Below are positions 9,213 through 15,732 of a stretch of 64,000 bases of DNA, piece by piece. The first letter of the stretch is position 1. The number at the start of each line of letters is the position of its first letter. A model generated the notes under the pieces. It worked only from the letters and a program-made list of their open reading frames with translations, was not told the DNA's origin and made no database searches. This stretch comes from Bacillota bacterium (GTDB lineage Bacteria > Bacillota > Clostridia > Christensenellales > Christensenellaceae), in the NCBI GenBank assembly GCA_023408315.1, contig JAEYKI010000019.1, positions 62,001 through 126,000 on the forward strand, in the 5' to 3' direction. A program made the translations under genes and the position numbers.

Positions 9213-9424
9213 ACAAGTCCTCCTGATGGATGTTTTGCAAAAAAACGAACTGCGGATGCATTGCACGACGTTGCACGTATAATAAAAAATACCAATTATT
9301 TATTATATCGTTTAAATTTTGAAAAAATAAGCAAAGAAATACCATTTTTTAATTTAATTGAAAAGGGTTTTTATTGGGAAGAGGCTGTTTAAGGAACAAA
9401 GGCTGTGTGTATTTTTAAAATGCA

Positions 9425-9454
9425 TTGTTTTTTTAAAAAATAATACGATACAAT
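9425..9454 (+). promoter_or_regulatory. promoter in front of the TM1266-like gene
   Basis: TTGTTT (9425-9430), 18 bp spacer, TACAAT (9449-9454). The 9213-9522 interval is otherwise AT-rich and shows no gene. Confidence 0.45.
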
Positions 9455-9522
9455 AGGATATAGGAATGGATGCGCTCCTTTTTTGCGCACACTAATATAA
9501 AAATATGAAAGGTGGTAAACAA

Positions 9523-9777
9523 ATGTTTAAAAAAATTATATTGGGTATTGAGCAGGAACAGAGGATTGAGACGGCTACGGCGGTGCAAAGTATTTTAACT
9601 GAATACGGCTGCCATATAAAAACCAGGCTTGGCCTGCATCATGCGGCAGCGGATTCCTGTAGCTCCAAGGGGCTGATTCTTCTGGAACTGGCGGATCATG
9701 TGGACAAGGAAGCCGACGAACTTGAAGGAAAACTGAAAGAAATTAAAGGGATTGTTATAAAGAGGATGGAGTTTTAG
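9523..9777 (+). CDS. TM1266-like small ferredoxin-fold regulator
   Basis: 84 residues. The pattern I-L-x-E-Y-x(6)-R-L-G-L, followed by L-I-L-L-E-L-A-D and a terminal E-L-E-G-K-L-K-E-I-K-G-I-V-I-K, resembles the TM1266 family, which is annotated as an iron-only hydrogenase system regulator. The family has a NikR C-terminal-like fold without its own DNA-binding domain, so its mode of action is uncertain. The ATG at 9523 is preferred over an in-frame ATG six codons earlier because AAAGGTGG stands at the right distance. Its stop codon overlaps the AGGAGG of the cupin gene, so the two are coupled. No hydrogenase gene is in the window. Confidence 0.6.
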   Translation: MFKKIILGIEQEQRIETATAVQSILTEYGCHIKTRLGLHHAAADSCSSKGLILLELADHVDKEADELEGKLKEIKGIVIKRMEF

Positions 9778-9785
9778 GAGGGGAA

Positions 9786-10124
9786 ATGGCATTCATCAAG
9801 AATTTGGAGCCCTCGCAGGCAATTGCGTTTAAGTCTTTGGTGGAATATGGCCAGGGGCAGGTTGTCAGCCGGACTCTTTCCCAGAACAAGCATGTGAGCG
9901 TTACACTGTTCGCATTCGACAGCGGGGAAGAAATTGGTACCCACGCATCCGGGGGGGACGCGCTGGTATACATACTGGAAGGCGCCGCGCGGGTCACCGT
10001 TGGGGAGGGCACGCATACGGTGCACGAGGGGGATGCGATACTGATGCCTGCGCAGATAAGCCATTCCCTTTTTGCCGTGGAACGGTTTAAAATGCTTCTT
10101 ACGGTTGTGTTTCCCTCTGATTGA
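9786..10124 (+). CDS. small cupin-domain protein
   Basis: 112 residues forming a single cupin barrel. Motif 1 is degenerate (G-T-H-A-S-G-G-D-A-L-V-Y-I-L-E-G) and motif 2 is G-D-A-I-L-M-P-A-Q-I-S-H-S. Two histidines and a possible acidic ligand for a metal are seen. Function cannot be fixed from the sequence: small cupins range from metal-dependent enzymes to binding proteins. AGGAGGGG lies 5 bases before the ATG and overlaps the preceding stop. It sits between the TM1266-like gene and msrAB in a likely three-gene operon of redox character. Confidence 0.75.
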   Translation: MAFIKNLEPSQAIAFKSLVEYGQGQVVSRTLSQNKHVSVTLFAFDSGEEIGTHASGGDALVYILEGAARVTVGEGTHTVHEGDAILMPAQISHSLFAVERFKMLLTVVFPSD

Positions 10125-10137
10125 AAGGGCAATTGTT

Positions 10138-11094
10138 ATGGTAAATAATAAAAGGGACATATGGCTTGCGGGCGGATGCTTTTGGGGCGTGGAGGCTTTT
10201 TTTAAAAGAATTCCGGGCGTGATTAAAACAAGCGCCGGGTATGCCAACGGTGAAACCCAAAACCCGGGATATTACGATATCCCCAAAACGGGCCATGCTG
10301 AGACGGTGCAGGTAACCTATGATGCGGGGCAGGTTTCGCTCGCGGAGTTGCTGGAGTATTATTTTTTGATCATAGACCCAACCAGCCTGAACCGGCAGGG
10401 GAACGATGTGGGGAAGCAGTACCGCACCGGTATTTACTATGCGGAGGTGCAGGACCGGGAAGAGATTGAGCGTGCGGTGGCGGCGGAGCAGGAAAAACAT
10501 AAAAAAAAGGTGGCGGTGGAGGTTCTGCCGCTCCGGGGCTACTTCCCTGCGGAAGAGTATCACCAGGATTACCTGGGCAAAAACCCTCACGGGTACTGCC
10601 ATATAGACCTTTCCCTGGCCAAACAGGCGCTGAAACAGAAAAAAGAAGCCGCATATGCAATACCAACGGACGCGGAATTGAAAGAGAAGCTGGCGCCCCT
10701 GCAATACAGGGTAATCCGCCAGAATGCGACCGAGCCGCCCTATCAAAACGAATACTGGAACAACCACGCCCGCGGCATTTATGTGGACATTGCGTCCGGC
10801 GAGCCTTTGTTTGTATCCGCGGATCAATTTGATTCTGGCTGCGGTTGGCCGAGCTTTACCCGGCCCATCTCGCCGGATGCTCTGGTTACAAAAACAGACC
10901 TGAGCGCGGGTATGGTGCGCACGGAGGTGCGCAGCAGCCATGCGGATTCGCACCTGGGGCATGTTTTTGGGGACGGCCCCAAAGACAAGGGCGGCCTTAG
11001 GTATTGCATCAACAGCGCTTCTCTGCGGTTTATTCCGCAGGATAAGATGCAGGAAGAAGGATACGGCGCTTATCTGCATTTGCTGGAGGACTAA
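10138..11094 (+). CDS. msrAB: bifunctional methionine sulfoxide reductase MsrA-MsrB
   Basis: Repairs both S- and R-epimers of methionine sulfoxide. Of 318 residues, the first ~155 are MsrA with the catalytic G-G-C-F-W-G-V-E (C14). After a short linker comes MsrB with E-Y-W-N-N, D-S-G-C-G-W-P-S-F, H-A-D-S-H-L-G-H-V-F and the catalytic R-Y-C-I-N-S-A-S. The MsrB part lacks the two C-x-x-C zinc motifs, as is common in A-B fusions. The frame is open 22 codons upstream inside the cupin gene; the ATG at 10138 matches the domain start and follows AAAGGG. Together with Ohr and desulfoferrodoxin it shows a substantial oxidative-stress repair capacity. Confidence 0.95.
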   Translation: MVNNKRDIWLAGGCFWGVEAFFKRIPGVIKTSAGYANGETQNPGYYDIPKTGHAETVQVTYDAGQVSLAELLEYYFLIIDPTSLNRQGNDVGKQYRTGIYYAEVQDREEIERAVAAEQEKHKKKVAVEVLPLRGYFPAEEYHQDYLGKNPHGYCHIDLSLAKQALKQKKEAAYAIPTDAELKEKLAPLQYRVIRQNATEPPYQNEYWNNHARGIYVDIASGEPLFVSADQFDSGCGWPSFTRPISPDALVTKTDLSAGMVRTEVRSSHADSHLGHVFGDGPKDKGGLRYCINSASLRFIPQDKMQEEGYGAYLHLLED

Positions 11095-11181
11095 GCGGGC
11101 AGGGCCGGTGGGAATAATATCCATGCGCAAAACAGGCGAAAATTTTGTCGGTTCGTTAAATTTTTGTTTAAAATTGCCGAG

Positions 11182-11201
11182 AAATATGGTATACCATATT
11201 T
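11182..11201. promoter_or_regulatory. perfect 20-bp palindrome upstream of the HD gene
   Basis: Arms AAATATGGTA and TACCATATTT are exact complements. It lies 53-72 bases before the ATG of the HD-domain gene. A poor promoter (TTGCCG, 17 bp, TATTTA) would place the dyad in its spacer. Looks like a repressor or activator operator; the regulator is unknown. Confidence 0.45.
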
Positions 11202-11253
11202 ACAGGACCGTTTTACTCTCTTCTGAGATAAAATCGGAAAGGAGGCAATTTAT

Positions 11254-11838
11254 ATGGAAATTGAAACAGACGTATTACACAAGATGGCAAATTACTTTGG
11301 CAAGGATACCAAACGGATCAACCATGCGCTTAAAGTCTACGGATTTGCCGCCATGATAGCAGGCAGGGAGAAACTCTCCAAAGCGGAAGCGGACACGGTG
11401 CGGATTGCGGCCATATTGCACGACATTGGCATTCATGAAGCGGAACGCAAATATGGGTCTTCGTCCGGCGTTTATCAGGAGATGGAAGGGCCTTCTATTG
11501 CCTGGGAAATTCTATATGAATTTAACCTCGATACGGACATGCTTGGCAGAGTTTTGTTTTTGATAGGCAACCACCACAGCTATTCCGAAATAGACGGGAC
11601 CGATTTTCAGATTCTGGTGGAAGCGGATTTTTTGGTAAACATATACGAAGACGGCATCAAAAAAGAAGCCATTACCAAAATAAAAGAGAATATATTCAAA
11701 ACAAAAACGGGCATCAGGCTTCTGACGGCCCTGTATATTGAGAAAGTGCCTTTTAATGCATTTTTGGCTGAGTTTTTGGAATCGGAGCAGCCGTTTTTTG
11801 CAGGCGCCATTAACGCTTTTTCTGATATCATGGATTAG
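11254..11838 (+). CDS. HD-domain phosphohydrolase-like protein
   Basis: 194 residues with the metal-binding HD signature: an early His in R-I-N-H-A-L-K, then I-A-A-I-L-H-D-I-G-I-H, N-H-H-S-Y and a late Asp in V-E-A-D-F-L-V-N. This is the usual set of HD phosphohydrolases. The substrate (nucleotide, cyclic nucleotide or other) cannot be told. The start is well supported by GGAGG 9 bases upstream. The isomerase-like gene follows after 64 bp with no terminator, so the two may be cotranscribed under the palindrome-controlled promoter. Confidence 0.8.
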   Translation: MEIETDVLHKMANYFGKDTKRINHALKVYGFAAMIAGREKLSKAEADTVRIAAILHDIGIHEAERKYGSSSGVYQEMEGPSIAWEILYEFNLDTDMLGRVLFLIGNHHSYSEIDGTDFQILVEADFLVNIYEDGIKKEAITKIKENIFKTKTGIRLLTALYIEKVPFNAFLAEFLESEQPFFAGAINAFSDIMD

Positions 11839-11902
11839 GAATGCAATATAAATAATACCAATGTATATAAATAAATATCTGTATTTGAGGAGGACCGCCC
11901 TA

Positions 11903-13321
11903 ATGGAGCAAATTAAGATTGGCGTTGTTTCTACGCGCCGGAATGTTTTTTCTAAAGAAGAGGCAAAGAAATTTAAGGACAGCATACTGAAAGATTTAAA
12001 AAAGTTTGATATCCAGGTGGTGGATATTGAGGATATCAACGAGGAAGGATTGCTGTTTGACGAAAAAGATGTTCCAAAAGTAATCAGTAAAATGAAGCAC
12101 AGCAAAGTGGACGGCATTTTTTTGCCCCACTGCAATTTTGGTTCTGAAGCGCTTGTTTCCATGGTTTCGTCCGCGCTTAAAAAGCCGGTGCTGCTTTGGG
12201 GCCCCAGGGACGACGCTCCGCTTGCGGACGGCATCCGCACCAGGGATACGCAATGCGGGCTGTTTGCCACCGGAAAGGTGCTCAGGCGGTTCAACGTACC
12301 TTATACATACCTGACCAACACCAAGCTGGAAGAAAAGAGCTTTCAGGAAGGCTTCAAACGGTTTATAGGCGTATGCGCGGCTGTAAAAGCATTTTACGGA
12401 ACCCGCATCCTGCAGATAGATACGCGTCCCAAGGATTTCTGGACGATGATTGTGAACGAAGGCGAGCTGCTCGAAAAATTTGGCATTCCCGTTGTTCCCA
12501 TTACCCTGCCCGACCTGCAGTGGCGCATGGAAAAGATTTTAAAAGACAGGACCCCCGATCTGGAAGAGACTATCAAAAAAATCGGCAGAGTGGACTGTTC
12601 GCCTATTGGCGACGAAAAAGAAGTTGCCAAGATTGCGGCGCTTAAGTGCGCCATGAAAGAATTCTGTGCGGAACTCAACTGTAATGCGGTGGCCGTGCAG
12701 TGCTGGGATGCCATGCAGGACATGATGCATCTGATGCCCTGCATGTCCCACGGATTGCTGACCGAGGAAGGCATTCCGGTTACATGCGAGACGGATATCC
12801 ACGGAGCCATTACGGCCCGCATGCTGAGCGCCGCGGCAGCGGGCGGCACCATTTTCTTTGCGGACCTGACCGTTCGCCATCCCAGCAACGACAATGCGGA
12901 GCTGCTTTGGCATTGTGGAAATTTCCCCATGGAGCTCGCGAAGGATGTTAAGAAGGCTATGGGCGGCAGGCATTTTATTCTGCCCTCCAAATGCGCGGGT
13001 ACAGGGGAGTGGGAGCTAAAGGAAGGAAACATTACCATTGCGCGTTTTGACGGCGACCATGGTGAATACAAGCTGTTTATTGGAGAAGGCAAGGCTACAG
13101 ACGGCCCTTCTACCCGCGGCACGTATGTGTGGTTTGAGGTTGGCGATTGGGCAAAATGGGAGCACAAGCTGGTTACCGGCCCCTATGTGCACCACTGCGC
13201 CGGCGTATACGGCAACGTGGCGGCAATTCTGCATGAAGCCTGCAAATATGTCCCCGGACTGGCGGCAGATCCCGCGCAGCCCACTGAATGCGAAATTAAA
13301 GATACCTGGCTTAAAGGCTGA
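11903..13321 (+). CDS. L-fucose/L-arabinose isomerase-fold protein
   Basis: 472 residues. Similar to the L-fucose/L-arabinose isomerase family: an N-terminal Rossmann-like part (I-G-V-V-S-T-R-R near the start) and a C-terminal domain with C-E-T-D-I-H-G-A, A-D-L-T-V-R-H-P-S-N-D-N and a closing G-P-Y-V-H-H-C-A-G-V-Y-G. The acidic and histidine residues of C-E-T-D-I-H fit the Mn(II) site of the family. No transporter, kinase or aldolase for fucose or arabinose lies nearby, so the true sugar is unknown. The ATG at 11903 has GAGGAGG upstream; a longer open frame lacks a site. A strong terminator follows. Confidence 0.7.
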   Translation: MEQIKIGVVSTRRNVFSKEEAKKFKDSILKDLKKFDIQVVDIEDINEEGLLFDEKDVPKVISKMKHSKVDGIFLPHCNFGSEALVSMVSSALKKPVLLWGPRDDAPLADGIRTRDTQCGLFATGKVLRRFNVPYTYLTNTKLEEKSFQEGFKRFIGVCAAVKAFYGTRILQIDTRPKDFWTMIVNEGELLEKFGIPVVPITLPDLQWRMEKILKDRTPDLEETIKKIGRVDCSPIGDEKEVAKIAALKCAMKEFCAELNCNAVAVQCWDAMQDMMHLMPCMSHGLLTEEGIPVTCETDIHGAITARMLSAAAAGGTIFFADLTVRHPSNDNAELLWHCGNFPMELAKDVKKAMGGRHFILPSKCAGTGEWELKEGNITIARFDGDHGEYKLFIGEGKATDGPSTRGTYVWFEVGDWAKWEHKLVTGPYVHHCAGVYGNVAAILHEACKYVPGLAADPAQPTECEIKDTWLKG

Positions 13322-13337
13322 AAATGATAAAAGAAAG

Positions 13338-13361
13338 AGCCTCCGTTAACGGAGGCTTTTT
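13338..13361 (+). terminator. intrinsic terminator after the isomerase-like gene
   Basis: AGCCTCCG, TTAA loop, CGGAGGCT (13338-13357), followed by T residues. Confidence 0.9.
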
Positions 13362-13401
13362 GAAATAAGATGCTGCGGGGTATTTTAATAAGATATTTTA
13401 G

Positions 13402-13430
13402 TTTAAACAACTGCCATTTGGTTATATAAT
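13402..13430 (+). promoter_or_regulatory. promoter for desulfoferrodoxin
   Basis: Weak -35 TTTAAA (13402-13407), 17 bp, TATAAT (13425-13430), about 55 bases before the gene. Confidence 0.4.
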
Positions 13431-13486
13431 AAAAAGTATGCTGATTCAAAATTGAATGAAAAAATTATATAGGGGGTTCCTAAGAG

Positions 13487-13876
13487 ATGAATTGCGAAGA
13501 AAAAAAATTTTATGTGTGCAAGCATTGCGGAAATCTGGTTGGAATGATTCACAGTTCCGGCGCGCCCATGACCTGCTGCGGTGAGCAAATGACCGAGCTT
13601 GTGCCCAATACGGTGGAAGCGTCTCAGGAAAAGCATCTGCCGGTGATTGAGGTTTCGGGCAACACGGTGGTTGTAAAGGTTGGCAGCGTGCCGCACCCCA
13701 TGACTCCAGAGCATCATATTGCTTGGATTTTTTTGCAAACCGAACAGGGTGGACAGCGCAAATGCCTGCCTGTGGACGGAGAGCCCAAAGCCGAGTTTGC
13801 CATTACGGAATCTGATAAAGTTGTTGCTGCTTACGAGTATTGCAACCTGCACGGCCTTTGGAAGACAAACGCCTGA
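13487..13876 (+). CDS. dfx: desulfoferrodoxin (superoxide reductase)
   Basis: Reduces superoxide to hydrogen peroxide without making oxygen; typical of strict anaerobes. 129 residues with both iron centres. The rubredoxin-like Fe(Cys)4 site is formed by C11, C14, C30 and C31 (spacing C-x2-C-x15-C-C). The catalytic Fe(His)4Cys site is formed by H50, H70, H76 or H77, C119 and H122. Glu48 in Q-E-K-H matches the Glu-Lys pair next to the active-site His. Ribosome-binding site is GGGGG at moderate distance. It is a single-gene unit with its own promoter and terminator; no rubredoxin gene is adjacent. Confidence 0.95.
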   Translation: MNCEEKKFYVCKHCGNLVGMIHSSGAPMTCCGEQMTELVPNTVEASQEKHLPVIEVSGNTVVVKVGSVPHPMTPEHHIAWIFLQTEQGGQRKCLPVDGEPKAEFAITESDKVVAAYEYCNLHGLWKTNA

Positions 13877-13895
13877 GTTTGGAAACAATAAAAAG

Positions 13896-13930
13896 ACTGT
13901 TCCTCAAAAAAAAGCGGAACAGTTTTTTTA
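13896..13930. terminator. terminator between desulfoferrodoxin and trpB2
   Basis: ACTGTTCC (13896-13903) pairs with GGAACAGT (13916-13923) and is followed by seven T. A-rich sequence on the left flank lets it also act for the convergent trpB2. Confidence 0.85.
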
Positions 13931-13942
13931 TTTGTCTGAATT

Positions 13943-15325
13943 TTAGAGATTAACGGGGAGTTCCTTAAAGGAATCGAATCCCATCTGCAGTTCTTCGTCT
14001 GAAGGCGTGTAGTCCACCATTTCTTCAGTATTGTACTGCATATATGCCGCCATATCAAAATAACCGGTTCCGGTGAGGTTGAACAGAATGGTCTTCGCCT
14101 CGCCGCTTTCCCTGCACTTGATGGCTTCGTCTATGGCTACGCGCACCGCATGCGCAGATTCGGGCGCGGGCAGGATGGTCTCAACACGGGCGAACAGTTC
14201 TGCCGCTTCAAATACGCTCTTCTGACCCACGGCGCGCGCTTCGTCCACATACCCGTCATGATACAGCTTGCTGACCAGGGGAGACATGCCGTGATACCGC
14301 AGGCCGCCCGCATGAATGGAGGAGGGTTGGAAATCGCTGCCCAGGGTATACATTTTGGCAAGAGGGGTCATTTTGCCGGTATCGCAGAAATCATACGCGT
14401 ATTTTCCACGTGTCATGGAGGGGCAGGAAGCAGGTTCCACAGCAATGAAGTATGGGTTGGCTTTACCGTTCAGCTTATCCGCCATATATTCGCAGATAAT
14501 GCCGCCAAAGCTGGAACCGCCGCCCACGCAGCCAATTACGATATCCGGATACTCTTCCAGCTGGTCCATGGCGATTTTGGCCTCGCTGCCTATAATGGAC
14601 TGGTGGAGAAGCACCTGGTCCAGAACCGAGCCAAGTACATAGCGGCAGCCTTCTGTTTTTACGGATAATTCAATGGCTTCGGAGATGGCTGTGCCCAAGC
14701 TGCCGGTGGAATTGGGGTGCGCTGCCAGAATAGCGCGGCCCGCGTCTGTGGTATCGCTGGGGCTGGGGATAACCTTTGCGCCGTACGTTTCTATAATGGC
14801 TTTGCGGTAGGGCTTTTGCTGGGCGCTTACCTTTACCATGAATACGGTCAGCGGGATGTGGAAGAACGAGCAAGCCATGGAAAGAGCGGTGCCCCACTGG
14901 CCTGCGCCTGTTTCTGTTGTCAGGCTGGTAAGCCCCTGCTTTTTAGCGTAATATACCTGTGCCACGGCAGAATTGAGCTTGTGGCTTCCGGAGGTGTTGT
15001 TGCCCTCAAATTTAAAATAGATTTTAGCCGATGTTTTGAGTTCTTTTTCCAGGTTATAGGCCCGGATGAGCGGAGAAGGGCGGTATGTGCGGTAGAATTC
15101 CTGCACCTCTCCCGGAATCTCTATATACCGGTCCGTTGTATTCATTTCCTGCTCCGCCAGGTCGCGGCAGAATACCGGAAGAAGGTCTTCCAGCTCCACG
15201 GGCGCCATTTTGCCGGGATGAATGTAGGGATCGTGCTGCTCCTTCATATCGGCGCGCAGATTATACCAGTATTTGGGCATTTGCTCCTCTGTTAAATATG
15301 TTCTGTACGGAATTTTTTTAGCCAT
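13943..15325 (-). CDS. trpB2: tryptophan synthase beta chain-like protein TrpB2
   Basis: PLP enzyme of 460 residues. The Schiff-base lysine is K116 in S-G-S-H-K-L-N-S-A; T-E-T-G-A-G-Q-W-G and the PLP-phosphate loop G-C-V-G-G-G-S-S-F follow. The extra N-terminal ~70 residues and overall length match the TrpB2 subgroup rather than standard TrpB (about 400 residues). TrpB2 condenses indole, or in some members phosphoserine, with serine to give tryptophan. No trpA or other trp gene is present, so it probably salvages indole (inference). AGGGAG lies 8 bases before the ATG. The 270-base leader contains a Trp-codon leader peptide and a terminator, so expression is probably controlled by tryptophan supply. 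Confidence 0.93.
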   Translation of the reverse strand: MAKKIPYRTYLTEEQMPKYWYNLRADMKEQHDPYIHPGKMAPVELEDLLPVFCRDLAEQEMNTTDRYIEIPGEVQEFYRTYRPSPLIRAYNLEKELKTSAKIYFKFEGNNTSGSHKLNSAVAQVYYAKKQGLTSLTTETGAGQWGTALSMACSFFHIPLTVFMVKVSAQQKPYRKAIIETYGAKVIPSPSDTTDAGRAILAAHPNSTGSLGTAISEAIELSVKTEGCRYVLGSVLDQVLLHQSIIGSEAKIAMDQLEEYPDIVIGCVGGGSSFGGIICEYMADKLNGKANPYFIAVEPASCPSMTRGKYAYDFCDTGKMTPLAKMYTLGSDFQPSSIHAGGLRYHGMSPLVSKLYHDGYVDEARAVGQKSVFEAAELFARVETILPAPESAHAVRVAIDEAIKCRESGEAKTILFNLTGTGYFDMAAYMQYNTEEMVDYTPSDEELQMGFDSFKELPVNL

Positions 15326-15348
15326 GATCTTTACTCCCTTTCTTTTAA

Positions 15349-15386
15349 TAAAATAAAAAACCCTTATCCTTACGCTGAAGGATAAG
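15349..15386 (-). terminator. attenuator terminator in the trpB2 leader
   Basis: On the minus strand CTTATCCTT, six-base loop, AAGGATAAG, then GG and a run of T. It stands between the leader peptide and trpB2, so it must be bypassed for trpB2 to be expressed. Its left arm plus loop can instead pair with the segment at 15435-15449 (GCGTAAG with CTTACGC, bulged A, CCTTC with GAAGG). Confidence 0.85.
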
Positions 15387-15419
15387 AGCTTTTAAAAACT
15401 TTTCACTGGTTAACTGACG

Positions 15420-15527
15420 CTAAACGGTAATACAATCCCTTCGCGTAAGTCCGTCTTCCGCTTTGGAGAACGGATTCACTGAGAAACTATTGAATTGATA
15501 TACAGTTTTGCGCCACCAAAATCTCAT
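15420..15527 (-). CDS. Trp leader peptide (35 codons, tandem Trp) upstream of trpB2
   Basis: A short reading frame begins with ATG at 15527, preceded at good distance by AAGGA. It reads M-R-F-W-W-R-K and ends with TAG at 15420-15422. Two consecutive Trp codons at positions 4 and 5 recall the W-W of the enterobacterial trp leader. The last third of the frame covers the antiterminator strand (15435-15449). Model: when charged tRNA-Trp is scarce, the ribosome stalls at the Trp codons, the 15435-15449 segment pairs with the terminator left arm, and trpB2 is transcribed. When Trp is plentiful, the ribosome moves on, disrupts that pairing, and the terminator forms. The frame and structures are seen; the mechanism is inferred. 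At 35 codons it is long for a leader peptide. Confidence 0.72.
   Translation of the reverse strand: MRFWWRKTVYQFNSFSVNPFSKAEDGLTRRDCITV
15435..15480 (-). promoter_or_regulatory. antiterminator strand and upstream hairpin of the trpB2 leader
   Basis: Segment 15435-15449 is complementary (12 pairs, one bulge) to the terminator left arm and loop. Directly upstream in the RNA, TCCGT and ACGGA arms enclose a further TCC/GGA pairing, giving a roughly 10-bp hairpin with one mismatch that can form behind a ribosome stalled at the Trp codons without blocking the antiterminator strand. Confidence 0.6.
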
Positions 15528-15600
15528 TGCTTTATTTCCTTTTAACCGGGTTCATATTATATATGTTCCCGGGCGCGGGCTTGTGCCAGCTACCAGCCCA

Positions 15601-15629
15601 AGTGTACCTAAAATTTGAATAAAAGTCAA
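15601..15629 (-). promoter_or_regulatory. promoter of the trpB2 leader
   Basis: Minus strand TTGACT (15624-15629), 17 bp, TACACT (15601-15606). Transcription would start near 15594. The first part of the RNA can fold into two hairpins: one with GGGCT/AGCCC arms and one with CCGGG/CCCGG arms. Confidence 0.55.
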
Positions 15630-15689
15630 GCAAAAAGAAAAGGATATGTTTTCTTTTCCACCCTGTTTTAAACCAATAAAGCCTGGACA

Positions 15690-15715
15690 CTAAAAAAGGC
15701 GCCGGTTGGCGCCTT
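15690..15715 (-). terminator. terminator of the NlpC/P60 gene
   Basis: AAGGCGCC (15696-15703) and GGCGCCTT (15708-15715) form the stem; on the minus strand a run of T follows. It lies 18 bases after the stop codon. Confidence 0.85.
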
Positions 15716-15732
15716 ATGGGTATTTTTCTGGT

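Noticed and set aside
15505..15520. TTTTGGTGGCGC in the trpB2 leader resembles part of a T-box
   Set aside because: The T-box needs the longer AGGGTGGNACCGCG block next to the terminator; here the piece is ~120 bases away from it and is explained by the tandem Trp codons of the leader peptide.
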